The notes: generated by a model from the sequence alone, not told the origin. A stretch of 64,000 nucleotides of DNA from LMUY01 sp964242925 (GCA_964242925.1 CAXTBW010000003.1:14500-78499), one strand, 5' to 3'; counted from the first letter of the stretch, positions 7,343 to 16,181 are shown. Translations and numbers: made by a program.

Positions 7343-8358
7343 GCGGCGAGACCGGGCTGGCCGAGTGGGATGAGGGCGGCAACGCCGCGCCGGCCCGCGT
7401 GCTGAACCAGGAGGAGATCGACAGCCTGCTTGGCTTCGACGGCGGTCCGGCGGCGGAGGACAGCCGGTCCGGCATGCACCGGATCATCTCGTCGGGGCTG
7501 GTGTCCTACGAGCGACTGCCGATGCTGGAGATCGTGTTCGACCGGCTGGTGCGGATCATGTCGACCAGCTTGCGGAACTTCACGTCGGACAACGTGGAGG
7601 TGTCGATCGACAACATCCTGTCGCTGCGCTTCGGCGACTACCTCAACTCGATCGCGCTGCCGGCGATGCTGGCGGTCTTCAAGGCGGAGGAATGGGACAA
7701 TTACGGGCTGATGGTGGTGGATTCCGCGATGATCTACTCGATCGTGGACGTGCTGTTGGGCGGCCGGCGCGGCACCGCGGCGATGCGCATCGAAGGCCGG
7801 CCCTACACCACGATCGAGCGCACGCTGGTCGAGCGGCTGATCGAGGTGGTGCTGGCCGATCTGTCCGCGAGCTTCGATCCGCTGTGCCCAGTGACGTTCA
7901 AGTTCGAGCGGCTGGAGGTGAACCCGCGGTTCGCCACGATCAGCCGGTTGTCGAACGCGGCGGTGCTGGCGCGGCTGCGGGTGGACATGGAGGACCGCGG
8001 CGGGCGGCTGGAGCTGCTGCTGCCGTACGCGACCCTGGAGCCGGTGCGCGAGCTGCTGCTGCAGCAGTTCATGGGTGAGAAGTTCGGTCGCGACAGCATC
8101 TGGGAGACGCACTTGGCGGAGGAGCTGTGGGCCACGGACGTCGACCTCGAAGTGGTGCTGGACGAGCAGGTGATGAGCCTGTCCGAGGTGATGGCGCTCA
8201 AGCCGGGAAGCCAGATCATGCTGGCATGCGGGCCGGGCAGCGCGGTGCAGCTTCGGTGCGGCGCGGTGACGTTGTTCGAGGGCCGCGTGGGTCGGCGCAA
8301 GAACCGCGTCGCCGTGCGGATCGAGCGCGAAGTTGCTTCCGCGCCGAGGGATGCATGA
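7339..8358 (+). CDS. fliM: Flagellar motor switch protein FliM
   Basis: FliM is the C-ring switch protein that binds CheY-P. The 339-residue protein carries the N-terminal 'LNQEEIDSLLGFD' CheY-binding peptide, the middle domain from 'YERLPMLEIVFDRLVRIMST' through 'LLGGRRGTAAMRIEGRPYTT', and a C-terminal SpoA domain (VLDEQVMSLSEVMALKPGSQ). It overlaps fliL by four bases. FliN and FliG are not in the window. Confidence 0.96.
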   Translation: MSGETGLAEWDEGGNAAPARVLNQEEIDSLLGFDGGPAAEDSRSGMHRIISSGLVSYERLPMLEIVFDRLVRIMSTSLRNFTSDNVEVSIDNILSLRFGDYLNSIALPAMLAVFKAEEWDNYGLMVVDSAMIYSIVDVLLGGRRGTAAMRIEGRPYTTIERTLVERLIEVVLADLSASFDPLCPVTFKFERLEVNPRFATISRLSNAAVLARLRVDMEDRGGRLELLLPYATLEPVRELLLQQFMGEKFGRDSIWETHLAEELWATDVDLEVVLDEQVMSLSEVMALKPGSQIMLACGPGSAVQLRCGAVTLFEGRVGRRKNRVAVRIEREVASAPRDA

Positions 8359-8371
8359 TGGAGGACGCCGC

Positions 8372-8824
8372 ATGATGGCCGGATGGCAGATGCTGCTCGA
8401 GGCCGGGCTGGTGGCGTTGCTGGGCGTCACGCTGTTCCACGCGGTGCGGCTGGAGCGGGCGCTCGGAGTGGTGCGGCGGGACCGGGCGGAGCTGGAGGAG
8501 CTGTTGCGCGGCTTCAACGAGAGCACGCGGGCTGCGGAGAACGGCGTGGAGCGGCTGCGCGGGGCGGCGGACGGCGCCGGACGGCACATCGCGCGGCAGA
8601 TCGAGGCGGCGGCCAATTTGAAGGACGACTTGACCACTCTGATCGAGCGTGGCGAGCGAATCGCCGACCGGCTGGATGGTCAGGTTCGCGCCAGCCGGGA
8701 CATGGAGCCGCAGTCCCGGCGGTACCCGGCTCCGGAGGCGTTGCCGCCAGAGCCGGCCAGCGGCGTGCGCGTGCGCAGCCAGGCGGAGCGAGATTTGCTG
8801 CGCGCGCTGCGGGTGACCCGGTGA
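8372..8824 (+). CDS. DUF6468-type flagellar-cluster membrane protein
   Basis: This 150-residue protein has an N-terminal membrane segment (LLEAGLVALLGVTLFHAV), then a coiled-coil (LERALGVVRRDRAELEELLR...) and a polar tail ending 'SQAERDLLRALRVTR'. It matches the small DUF6468 proteins of alphaproteobacterial fliM-motE intervals. Function is unknown; the position suggests a stator- or motor-associated role. The ATG at 8372 is preferred because GGAGG lies eight bases upstream; an in-frame ATG at 8351 lacks this. It overlaps motE by one base. Confidence 0.7.
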   Translation: MMAGWQMLLEAGLVALLGVTLFHAVRLERALGVVRRDRAELEELLRGFNESTRAAENGVERLRGAADGAGRHIARQIEAAANLKDDLTTLIERGERIADRLDGQVRASRDMEPQSRRYPAPEALPPEPASGVRVRSQAERDLLRALRVTR

Positions 8825-9501
8825 TGCGCCCGCGTTTGCTGCCGGCGACCATGGCCGTCGCGGTGGCGCTGCTGGTGAGCAAGCTGGCCGGGCTGGGTTT
8901 CGCCCTGCTTCCGGCCGGAGCGCTGGTGGTGGCGAAAGCCGAGGCGGCGCCCACCCAGGAAGGGCATGCCGCGCCGGCGCCTGCTGCGGCGCCAACTCAG
9001 ACGCCGACCGCGGCGGCCGCCCCAGCGCCGCCTCGCGAACCAAGCGGCCCGCCGCCGCCGCCTGCGGTCAGCGAGGGGGAGCGCCGTCTGTTGCAGGACC
9101 TGCGCGGCCGCCGGCTGGAGCTGGACACGCGGGAGCGCACGCTGACTCAACGTGAGGGCGTGCTGGATGCGGCGGAGCAACGTCTGTCGGCGCGGGTGAC
9201 GCAGTTGTCGACGCTGCAGGCGCGGCTGGAGCAGCTGGACCAGGCGCGGCGCGAGCGCGACGAGGCGAACTGGACAGGTCTGGTGAAGGTCTACGAGACG
9301 ATGAAGCCGCGCGAAGCCGCCGTGATCTTCAATGACATGGACGCGGCCGTGCTGCTGAACGTGCTGGACCGGATGAAGGAGGCCAAGGCGGCCGGGGTGC
9401 TGGCCGCGATGCAGCCGGACCGGGCTCGCCTGGCGACGGTGCAGCTTGCCGCGCGACGCACACGCGCCACTGCGGCGCCTGCGCCGCCCGATGCTGGTTA
9501 A
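8824..9501 (+). CDS. MotE-like periplasmic motor chaperone
   Basis: This is a 225-residue exported protein with an N-terminal membrane anchor (TMAVAVALLVSKLAGLGFAL), an Ala/Pro-rich linker (residues ~45-80), a coiled-coil (RRLELDTRERTLTQREGVLD onward) and a MgtE_N-type helical domain with 'LVKVYETMKPREAAVIFNDM' and 'LLNVLDRMKEAKAAGVLAAM'. That layout is diagnostic of MotE, which chaperones the periplasmic motility protein MotC in rhizobia. It is translationally coupled to the DUF6468 gene (TGATG). The last ~15 residues are Ala/Pro rich. Confidence 0.82.
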   Translation: MRPRLLPATMAVAVALLVSKLAGLGFALLPAGALVVAKAEAAPTQEGHAAPAPAAAPTQTPTAAAAPAPPREPSGPPPPPAVSEGERRLLQDLRGRRLELDTRERTLTQREGVLDAAEQRLSARVTQLSTLQARLEQLDQARRERDEANWTGLVKVYETMKPREAAVIFNDMDAAVLLNVLDRMKEAKAAGVLAAMQPDRARLATVQLAARRTRATAAPAPPDAG

Positions 9502-9511
9502 GGAGCCCCCG

Positions 9512-9892
9512 ATGGACACAAGCGCCGGCGTGCTGATCGTCGATGACTACAAGACGATGCTGCGGATCATGCGGAGTCTGCTGCGGCAGATCGAATTCCG
9601 CAACGTGGACGAGGCCAGCGATGGCGGAGAAGCGCTGCAGAAGCTGCGCGCCGGCGCATTCGGCCTCATCATCAGCGACTGGAACATGGCGCCGATGAGC
9701 GGGCTGGAGCTGTTGCAAGCGGTGCGCGCGGACCCGGTGCTGCGGCCGACGCCTTTCATCATGGTGACGGCGGAGAGCAAGACCGAGAATGTCGTCGCGG
9801 CGATGCAGGCCGGCGTCAGTGGTTATATCGTCAAGCCGTTCAACTCCGGGACGTTGCAGGACAAAATTGGTCGGGCGCTGGCCCGTGCGTGA
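9512..9892 (+). CDS. cheY: Chemotaxis response regulator CheY
   Basis: This single-receiver protein of 126 residues has the acidic pair in 'VLIVDDYKTMLRIMR', the phosphoacceptor Asp in 'LIISDWNMAPMSGLELL', the Thr in 'FIMVTAESKTENVV' and the Lys in 'GYIVKPFNSGTL'. No output domain is present. An AGGAG lies just before the ATG at 9512. It follows motE and overlaps the CheZ-like gene by eight bases, supporting a role at the FliM switch. Confidence 0.92.
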   Translation: MDTSAGVLIVDDYKTMLRIMRSLLRQIEFRNVDEASDGGEALQKLRAGAFGLIISDWNMAPMSGLELLQAVRADPVLRPTPFIMVTAESKTENVVAAMQAGVSGYIVKPFNSGTLQDKIGRALARA

Positions 9893-10334
9893 GGCGTTGC
9901 GCCACGAGTTGCGGGAGCTGGCCGCACGATTTGACATCGAGTTAGCGGATGTGTCGCTCGGCTTGGCCGACATGCTGAGCCAGCAATTGCCGTCGGTGAT
10001 TGGCGAACTGCGCGCCGTGGCGGCGCATGCGGAGTCGGCGACTGGCGTCATCCTGGATGCGTGCGAGGCGTTGGAGGTGGCGTGCGCCGGAGGCGAGGCC
10101 GCATGCACGCAGATCTACGAGGCGTGCTTGTTCCAGGACATCGTCGGCCAGCGCCTGGTCAAGGCGCTGAGCCTGCTTGAGGCGATGGAGACCAGGGCGG
10201 CCGGAATGCTTGACGTTTTAGGTCCGCCTGAGCCGGCCCCGCCGTGGGAGGCGCCGCTCGCGTCTGGTCCGCAATTGCGGCTCGTGGCAATGAATCAGCA
10301 CGCAGTGGATGCCGTGATGGCGGCCGGCGCATGA
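9885..10334 (+). CDS. CheZ-like chemotaxis phosphatase
   Basis: From the GTG at 9885 the product has 149 residues, mostly helical. The segment 'CTQIYEACLFQDIVGQRLVK' resembles the CheZ dephosphorylation helix, in which an acidic residue and Gln insert into the CheY-P active site; here Asp and Gln sit in 'FQDIVGQR'. It overlaps cheY by eight bases. It is shorter than enteric CheZ (~214 residues) but typical of alphaproteobacterial CheZ-like proteins. CheX- or FliY-type phosphatases are excluded by the absence of their ExxN motif. Confidence 0.68.
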   Translation: MREALRHELRELAARFDIELADVSLGLADMLSQQLPSVIGELRAVAAHAESATGVILDACEALEVACAGGEAACTQIYEACLFQDIVGQRLVKALSLLEAMETRAAGMLDVLGPPEPAPPWEAPLASGPQLRLVAMNQHAVDAVMAAGA

Positions 10335-13195
10335 GGTTCTTCCTTATCGTGCTGCTTCTGCTGGTGACGTTGCCGGCCTTGGCTGGCGAGCCGGCCGGCG
10401 TGCGTTTGGGGAACCACGACGGGTATGGGCGGGTCGTGTTCGACTTCCCGGCCCCTGTCAGCTTCACGACGGAGCGCGCCGGCGACAAGTTTGTGGTGCG
10501 CTTCGCTGATGGGGGTGAGATCCCATCCGTTGCGGGATCGGTGCGCAACGTGTTGGAAGTTACTGGCGGGGCCTCGGTGGCGACGGTCACGGTGGCGCCT
10601 GGAGCGCGTGTGCGCGCAGTGCGACTTGGCGCGCGCGTGGTGCTGGACGTGCTGGACGCGCAGCCTGCGCGGCCGAGAACGGCACGGCTGGTTCCACCAC
10701 CGCAGGTCTCGCCAGCGCGGCAGGCGAGCGCTGCACCGGCTGCAGTGGTGGTTGAGGCGCCGCCAACTGCGGCTGTTGCTCCCGCGCCCGCCCCGGTGAT
10801 TGTCCCCGTGCCGGCTGCTGCGGCGGCAGAGCGCGTGCACGACCCGGCGGCGATGCCGATCGTGCAACCCGCGCCGCGCATCCCGGTTGCCCGTGAGACG
10901 ACGCCGGCGATTTCGGCGCCGGCGGCGGCGCCTGCGCCGCTGGCGCTTGCCGCGTCGCGTTATGCGCCCACGTCGGGTGAGGCGGGCGGCGTGTTGCTGC
11001 CGTTCGACCCGACGACGGCTGCTGCGGCGTTTCGCCACGGGGCCGAAGGTTGGGTGGTGTTCGACGAGCGACGTGCGCTGGACCTGTCCGACGTTCGCGG
11101 CGAGCCGGTGCTGGACGGGGCGGTGGTGCAGTTGCTCGAATCGGCCACGCTGGTTCGGGTGAAGACGCCAGAGGGCCGTGCATTGCGCCTGTCGCGGCAA
11201 CCTGGCGGATGGCTGTTGGCCATGGCCGATGCGTCCAGCGCCGCCGTGCCGCTGACGATCGAGTCAAAAGCGCAACGCTTGCTGGCGCCGGTGGCGGGCG
11301 CGGGCCGGGTGGTGACGGCGCCGGACCCAGAATCGGGCCAGAACCTGCTGGTCGGGACGTTGCGCGATGCTGGCCCCGGCGTTCCCGCCGGCCATCGTGC
11401 GCCGGAGTTCGTCATCCGACCCAGTTGGCGAGGCTTGGTGGTGGAACCACTGTCGGACCGGACGCAGTTGCGCGTCGTGCCCGAGGGGTTCGCCATCGAG
11501 ACGGGGGACGCGTTGTCTCAGGCGCCGGACGCAGCGCGCGCGCTGTCCGAGGCGGCGGTGCTGACGCGGCGGTTTGACCTGGCCTCTGAGCCGGCCGGCA
11601 GCCTGCTGCGCCGTTTGCAGGTTCAGGTGGCGGATGAGGCCCGGGCTGCACCCCAGGCCAGGCTGGCGCCCCGCCTGGCTGCTGCGCAGACCATGATCGC
11701 GCTTGGCCTGGGCGCGGAGGCGCAGTCGGTACTGCGTTTGGCGCTTGCCGAGGACCCGCGAGCGGCTGAGGTTCCGGAGTTGACCGGGCTGACGGCGGTG
11801 GCGGCCCTGCTGAGCGGGCGACCGGACGAAGCCGACGGTTTGCTGGACCCGGCGTTGTCCGGCAGCGACGAGGTGGCGCTGTGGCGCGCAGTGCGCGAGG
11901 CCATGCTGCACCGTGCTTCGCCGGAAGCCGCGCCCGTGTTCGCGGCCACGATCGGCTTGGTGCTGTCCTATCCAGCCGCCATTCGCAGCCGACTGCTGCC
12001 GCTTGCGGCAGAGACGATGGCCGAGGGTGGCGCGACAGAGGCTGCGGATGCGCTGTTGGCCAAGTTGCCGAACGAGCCGGGGCTGGTTTTCGCCCGGGCG
12101 ACCCGGTTGGCGGCGAAAGGCGACGCGCCAGGCGCCCTGACGCTGTACGACGCGATGGCGAACGGGCGCGACCGCCTCGCTAGCGCGCGGTCGGGCGCTC
12201 GGGCGGCGCTGCTTCGGCTGGATACCGGCGCGGCCGGGCCGGGAGAGACCGCAAAGGCTTTGGAACGCGGCTTCCTAGCCTGGCGCGGCGACGATCGGGA
12301 ACGTGATTTGCGGTTGCGCGTGAGTTCGCTGCGCGCACAGGCCGGCCAGTGGCGCAGCGCCTTCGACATGCTGCGGGAAACCGCGCCGCTGTACCCGGAC
12401 AGCGCGGCGCTGATCCAGGCGCGCACGGCGGCGCTGCTGGCGGATATGTTGCGGGGGCCCGTTGCTGAAACGGCGTCGCCGCTCGAGTGGGTGGCATTGG
12501 CGGACGAGAATGCGGAAGCGATCGCGCGGGCCGACGCTGCAGGGGTGCTGGCCGACAAGTTGACGGCGCTGGACTTGCCGGGCCGGGCCGGGCCGATCAT
12601 CGAGCGGATGATGGCGGCGGCCCCAGCCGGCGCCGACCGCGCGCGGCTTGGTGTTCGCTTGGCTGCCATGCGGCTGGGCGAGGGCGTCCCGGACGCGGCT
12701 CGCGCGGCGCTAGCGGCGAGCGATGCGCCGGACCTGCCGGCCGAGCTGACAGAAGCGCGGGGGCTGCTGGATGCTCGCATCCACGTGGCCGTGCATGACG
12801 TCGGCGGTGCGGCCGCGATCCTGTCTCAATTGGGGACGGCGGCTGCCGACGAGCTGCGGGCAGGCGCTCTTGGGGATGCAGGCGATTGGCGCGGATCGGC
12901 GGCGGCGATGGTGTCGCTGGTCGGTCGCAGCGTTCCGGCGGAGGGCGCGCTGACTCCGGCGCAGCAGGATCTCGTGATCCGCCTCGCCTCCGCCCAGGCG
13001 CGGGCTGGCGACGAAGCGGCGCTGCACGCGCTGGGGGCGCAGCAAGCAGCGCGGATCACCGGGCCGCGGGGAGACATGTTCCGGCTTCTGACTGCGGCGC
13101 CGATTAGCGGTGTTGGCGACCTGAAGCGCTCCGCGGGCGAAGTGGCCCTCGCGAGGGCTCTCCCATCGGGTTTGACGGCGTTCGGTTCGCGATAA
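10331..13195 (+). CDS. Exported TPR-like protein of the motility operon
   Basis: The 954-residue protein has a signal peptide (MRFFLIVLLLLVTLPALA). A beta-rich domain follows at ~20-110 (VRLGNHDGYGRVVFDFPAPV, reminiscent of AMIN-type domains), then an Ala/Pro/Val-rich linker at ~115-210, a second beta-rich region, and a long helical C-terminal part (~400-900) of degenerate TPR-like repeats ('AAQTMIALGLGAEAQSVLRL', 'AAVLTRRFDLASEPAGSLL'). It overlaps the CheZ-like stop (ATGA), so it is co-translated with chemotaxis genes. A periplasmic scaffold for the motor is plausible but unproven; I do not recognise a named family. Confidence 0.7.
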   Translation: MRFFLIVLLLLVTLPALAGEPAGVRLGNHDGYGRVVFDFPAPVSFTTERAGDKFVVRFADGGEIPSVAGSVRNVLEVTGGASVATVTVAPGARVRAVRLGARVVLDVLDAQPARPRTARLVPPPQVSPARQASAAPAAVVVEAPPTAAVAPAPAPVIVPVPAAAAAERVHDPAAMPIVQPAPRIPVARETTPAISAPAAAPAPLALAASRYAPTSGEAGGVLLPFDPTTAAAAFRHGAEGWVVFDERRALDLSDVRGEPVLDGAVVQLLESATLVRVKTPEGRALRLSRQPGGWLLAMADASSAAVPLTIESKAQRLLAPVAGAGRVVTAPDPESGQNLLVGTLRDAGPGVPAGHRAPEFVIRPSWRGLVVEPLSDRTQLRVVPEGFAIETGDALSQAPDAARALSEAAVLTRRFDLASEPAGSLLRRLQVQVADEARAAPQARLAPRLAAAQTMIALGLGAEAQSVLRLALAEDPRAAEVPELTGLTAVAALLSGRPDEADGLLDPALSGSDEVALWRAVREAMLHRASPEAAPVFAATIGLVLSYPAAIRSRLLPLAAETMAEGGATEAADALLAKLPNEPGLVFARATRLAAKGDAPGALTLYDAMANGRDRLASARSGARAALLRLDTGAAGPGETAKALERGFLAWRGDDRERDLRLRVSSLRAQAGQWRSAFDMLRETAPLYPDSAALIQARTAALLADMLRGPVAETASPLEWVALADENAEAIARADAAGVLADKLTALDLPGRAGPIIERMMAAAPAGADRARLGVRLAAMRLGEGVPDAARAALAASDAPDLPAELTEARGLLDARIHVAVHDVGGAAAILSQLGTAAADELRAGALGDAGDWRGSAAAMVSLVGRSVPAEGALTPAQQDLVIRLASAQARAGDEAALHALGAQQAARITGPRGDMFRLLTAAPISGVGDLKRSAGEVALARALPSGLTAFGSR

Positions 13196-13247
13196 TGCGG
13201 TTGAGCACTCCTGGAACATGCCAGATAGCGCCGAAAGGCACTTGCGT

Positions 13248-13328
13248 CCCCCCTCTGCTGGCCGTATCTCCCACCGCCTTGGCCCAAGAGGACGTATACG
13301 TCCAACAGGCTATCTGCTGGTTTGGGGG
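13248..13328 (+). promoter_or_regulatory. Structured leader of speD with anti-ribosome-binding element
   Basis: CCCCCC at 13248-13253 can pair with GGGGG at 13324-13328, which lies six bases before the speD ATG where the ribosome would bind. Each arm is bordered by the same octamer, TCTGCTGG (13254-13261 and 13313-13320). Between them lies a perfect 14-base palindrome, GGACGTATACGTCC (13290-13303). This could form alternative structures controlling translation, or the palindrome could be an operator. It matches no riboswitch class I recognise. Confidence 0.4.
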
Positions 13329-13334
13329 TACGTG

Positions 13335-13799
13335 ATGAACGCACTTGCTCAACTGGGGATGGTCTCGGAACTTCCGAGCGAGAACCAGACGACAATCGCC
13401 ACTCTGCCACTGTACGTGACAGAGGAACGGAAGGACTACTTCGTCGAGAAGGACGGCATGAAGTTCGCCGGCATTCATCTTCTCGCCGATTTGTGGGACG
13501 CGGAAAACCTCTCCGACCCGGTTCATATCGACACGGCCTTGCGGGCCGCGGCGGTGCAGGCCGGGGCGACGATCCTGCACAGCCATTTCCACCACTTCTC
13601 GCCAAATGGCGGAGTGTCGGGCGTGGTTGTGTTGGCCGAGAGTCACATCTCGATCCATACATGGCCAGAGCGCCAGTTCGCCGCCGTGGACATCTTCATG
13701 TGCGGCGATTGCAACCCGCATGACGCTATTCCTGTGCTGCAGCGGGCGTTTTTGCCGGGCCGCGTGGATCTCGACGAGCAACGGCGCGGGCAGTTCTAG
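13335..13799 (+). CDS. speD: S-adenosylmethionine decarboxylase proenzyme SpeD
   Basis: SpeD makes decarboxylated AdoMet, the aminopropyl donor for spermidine. The 154-residue proenzyme contains 'ESHISIHTWPE', where cleavage before the first Ser generates the pyruvoyl cofactor, plus 'HFHHFSPNGGVSG' and 'VDIFMCGDCNPHDA'. This is the short prokaryotic class 1B form. The ATG at 13335 matches the family N-terminus; an in-frame start at 13218 would add 39 non-conserved residues across the structured leader. speE follows 19 bases later. Confidence 0.92.
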   Translation: MNALAQLGMVSELPSENQTTIATLPLYVTEERKDYFVEKDGMKFAGIHLLADLWDAENLSDPVHIDTALRAAAVQAGATILHSHFHHFSPNGGVSGVVVLAESHISIHTWPERQFAAVDIFMCGDCNPHDAIPVLQRAFLPGRVDLDEQRRGQF

Positions 13800-13818
13800 C
13801 CGGCCCTCTGCCGCGCCG

Positions 13819-14673
13819 ATGACCTGGATGGACGAGACGCTGTACCCGGATTGGGCGCAGCGTTTCCGCGTCGTGCGTGAACTCGCGCGGGAACGCTCGC
13901 CGTTTCAGGACATCGTCGTGGTGGAGACGGTTTCACACGGCCGCGTTCTGCTGCTCGACGGCGTGGTGCAGATAACCGAGGCGGACGAATTCGTCTACCA
14001 GGAGATGATCGCGCATGTGCCGCTGCTCCAACATGGAGCGGCGCGCCGCGTGCTGATCGTCGGAGCGGGCGACGGTGGAGTGCTGCGGCGGGTGCTGCAG
14101 CACTCCACCGTCCAGCGGGCGACCATGGTCGAGATCGACGGCGCCGTGATCAGGCTCGCTCGCGAGCACCTGCCAGGGATCGGCGGCCCGGCGTGGGAAG
14201 ATCCAAGGGCCGAGATCGTCGTAGGCGACGGCATCGCGCATGTCGCCGCAGCGGCGGATGCATCGGTCGAAATCGTCATTGTGGACAGCACCGACCCGAC
14301 AGGACCGGGCGAGGCGCTGTTCACTGAGGCGTTCTACCGAAATTGCGCCAGAGTGCTGACGCCAGGCGGATTGCTGGTCAATCAGTGTGGCGTGCCGTTC
14401 ATGCAGGTGGAGGAGTTGCGGGAGACGAGCGCGCTACGGGCAAAGGTCTTCGGCCACGTCACTGCCTTTGTCGCCGCGGCTCCCACTTATGTTGGCGGCT
14501 TCATGGCGCTGGGGCTGGCGTCGGACCGGCCAATCGTTCCAGCGCCGGCGACGGTCGCGGGCGGACGCGCGGCGGCTGCGGGCGTTCTAGGCACGACGCG
14601 TTACTGGTCGCCAGACATCCACGCGGCGTCGTTTGCACTACCGCCGTACATTCTGCAGGCGCTGACAAATTAG
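13819..14673 (+). CDS. speE: Polyamine aminopropyltransferase (spermidine synthase) SpeE
   Basis: SpeE transfers the aminopropyl group from decarboxylated AdoMet to putrescine. The 284-residue protein has 'VLLLDGVVQITEADEFVYQE', the AdoMet-binding 'VLIVGAGDGGVLRRVLQH', 'MVEIDGAVIRLAREHLP' and the catalytic loop 'VIVDSTDPTGPGEALFTEAF'. A GTRYW motif near the C-terminus (GTTRYWSPDIHAASFALP) is also conserved. It forms a two-gene unit with speD. Confidence 0.93.
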   Translation: MTWMDETLYPDWAQRFRVVRELARERSPFQDIVVVETVSHGRVLLLDGVVQITEADEFVYQEMIAHVPLLQHGAARRVLIVGAGDGGVLRRVLQHSTVQRATMVEIDGAVIRLAREHLPGIGGPAWEDPRAEIVVGDGIAHVAAAADASVEIVIVDSTDPTGPGEALFTEAFYRNCARVLTPGGLLVNQCGVPFMQVEELRETSALRAKVFGHVTAFVAAAPTYVGGFMALGLASDRPIVPAPATVAGGRAAAAGVLGTTRYWSPDIHAASFALPPYILQALTN

Positions 14674-14684
14674 GGTTGTAGTGG

Positions 14685-14712
14685 GGGAGCGTGGGGCCTA
14701 TCTCCCGCTCCC
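14685..14712 (+). terminator. Hairpin after speE
   Basis: GGGAGCG (14685-14691) pairs with CGCTCCC (14706-14712) across a 14-base loop, 12 bases after the speE stop. There is no T-run, so it may terminate weakly or protect the 3' end. The 126 bases from here to 14838 show no gene or other recognisable element. Confidence 0.5.
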
Positions 14713-14838
14713 GATTAACAGCCAGTTCGGCCGCCGCACGCTTCACCGGTTCCCATCGCGGTTCGCACCCTGTTCGGGTTGCGCGGCCTGGAGGAAAGCC
14801 TCCGTCGGAACGCGGGTCGCTGGGCGGCGGCCGTTCGT

Positions 14839-15129
14839 TTACATCCGGCCGTTCTCGTCGCGCTCCGGGTGACGCTCCCGGGAAGTGTTCGTCGGCTTCG
14901 TGCTGGGACTGGATCCGTCTAGGCTGGACACCTTATCCACATCGGTCCCGCTCTCAACGGACTCGGCATGACTGTCGCGGTCGACCTTCTCGACATTCTG
15001 CGCCCCTGCGCGGGTTCCGCCCGTGATGTCGGCGCCCTTGGCATCCGGCGCCCCGGGCTGCTTGTGGTTGCCGGTGTTCTGTTGTCCGTCCGTATGCTGG
15101 ATCGTCTCTTCGGTGTGCGGCTGCTTCAT
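14839..15129 (-). CDS. Small hydrophilic hypothetical protein
   Basis: The predicted product is 96 residues, starting MKQPHTEETIQHTDGQQNTG, very polar, rich in Gly, Asp, Ser and Thr, without hydrophobic segments; it looks intrinsically disordered. A GGAG sits about eight bases before the ATG at 15129, which is why this start is used rather than 15159. It lies downstream of fliP on the same strand, separated by 66 bases. I recognise no family; it resembles small stress-associated hydrophilic proteins only in composition. Confidence 0.5.
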   Translation of the reverse strand: MKQPHTEETIQHTDGQQNTGNHKQPGAPDAKGADITGGTRAGAQNVEKVDRDSHAESVESGTDVDKVSSLDGSSPSTKPTNTSRERHPERDENGRM

Positions 15130-15195
15130 GGGCCAAGCTCCGTTGGTTCGCGGCCACAACGCATGCCGGGCGGCGCTGGTTTGCAGCGGCAGGAG

Positions 15196-15927
15196 CTACA
15201 GGCCGAGCGCGAAGCCGCCCACCAGGCTGCCTGCCACCAGGCGCCACCCGTCCACCAGGACGAAGAAGATCAGCTTGAACGGCAGGCTGATGCTGGTTGG
15301 CGGCAACATCATCATGCCCAGGCTCATCAGCACGCTGCCGACGACCAGGTCAATCACCAGGAACGGCAGGAACAGCAGAAAGCCCATTTCGAATGCGCGG
15401 CGCAATTCCCCGATCAGGAAGGCGGGCACCAGGGCGCGCCAGCTCGCGGCATCCGGCGCAGCGGCCGCGGGCAGGTGGGCGAGGTCCTGGAACAACTGCA
15501 AGTCGGCGCCCCGGACGTTCGCGGCCATGAAGTGGTGGAATGGCTCCGCAGCCAGGCGCAGGCCTTCCAGCTCGCCCACGCGTCCCTCGGTCATCGGCAG
15601 CAGCCCGGCGGCGTAGGCCTGCTCGAAAACCGGCGCCATGACAAAGGCGGTAAGGAACAACGCCAGGCCGATCAGCACGGTGTTTGGCGGGACGCCCTGC
15701 GCGCCGATGGCGGAGCGCAGCAGGGACAGGACGATAACAATGCGGGTGAACCCGGTCATCATCACAAGCAGGCTAGGCGCGACCGAGAGGACGGTGACCA
15801 GCGCGGTTAGTTGCACCAGGCGCCCAGTTGCGCCCGCCTGGCCGGCGGCGCCGAGGTCGATGTTGACCGACTGCGCCATCGCCGCGGCCGGCAGCAGCAG
15901 CAGCAGCGCGACGAGCAGCCATTTCAT
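15196..15927 (-). CDS. fliP: Flagellar export gate protein FliP
   Basis: FliP is a core subunit of the type III export gate. The 243-residue precursor starts MKWLLVALLLLLPAAAMAQS (signal-like segment) and carries the family signatures 'MMTGFTRIVIVLSLLRSAIG', 'QGVPPNTVLIGLALFLTAFV', 'FLIGELRRAFEMGFLLFLPF' and 'SLGMMMLPPTSISLPFKLIF'. Four membrane segments are visible. It overlaps fliO by four bases. Confidence 0.97.
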   Translation of the reverse strand: MKWLLVALLLLLPAAAMAQSVNIDLGAAGQAGATGRLVQLTALVTVLSVAPSLLVMMTGFTRIVIVLSLLRSAIGAQGVPPNTVLIGLALFLTAFVMAPVFEQAYAAGLLPMTEGRVGELEGLRLAAEPFHHFMAANVRGADLQLFQDLAHLPAAAAPDAASWRALVPAFLIGELRRAFEMGFLLFLPFLVIDLVVGSVLMSLGMMMLPPTSISLPFKLIFFVLVDGWRLVAGSLVGGFALGL

Positions 15928-16181
15928 GCTGAAGGCTCCGGCAGCCAGCCGACCACGCAATCCTGCGGACCGGTGAGCAGCAGGACGCGCCGCCCGTCGC
16001 AGCGCACCAGCAGCAGGCGCCGTCTCGGGTCCAGCGTGATCTGCTCCTCGACGCGCAGCTGGCCGGTGGCGCCGCGCGGCCGGGCGAAGCGAGTGAGGCG
16101 GGCGAGGCGGCCGGCGAGAACCACTAGCAGGAGAACCGCAGCGAGCGCTCCGGCAGCGGTGAGCAGGGATGTGGTGGTCAT
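15924..16181 (-). CDS. fliO: Flagellar biosynthetic protein FliO
   Basis: FliO assists FliP assembly in the export gate. The 85-residue protein has one N-terminal membrane helix (LLTAAGALAAVLLLVVLAG) followed by a small basic cytoplasmic domain with 'LDPRRRLLLVRCDGRRVLLL', typical of FliO. A GGAAGGA sequence precedes the ATG. Coupling to fliP (ATGA overlap) supports the assignment of this otherwise weakly conserved protein. Confidence 0.88.
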   Translation of the reverse strand: MTTTSLLTAAGALAAVLLLVVLAGRLARLTRFARPRGATGQLRVEEQITLDPRRRLLLVRCDGRRVLLLTGPQDCVVGWLPEPSA

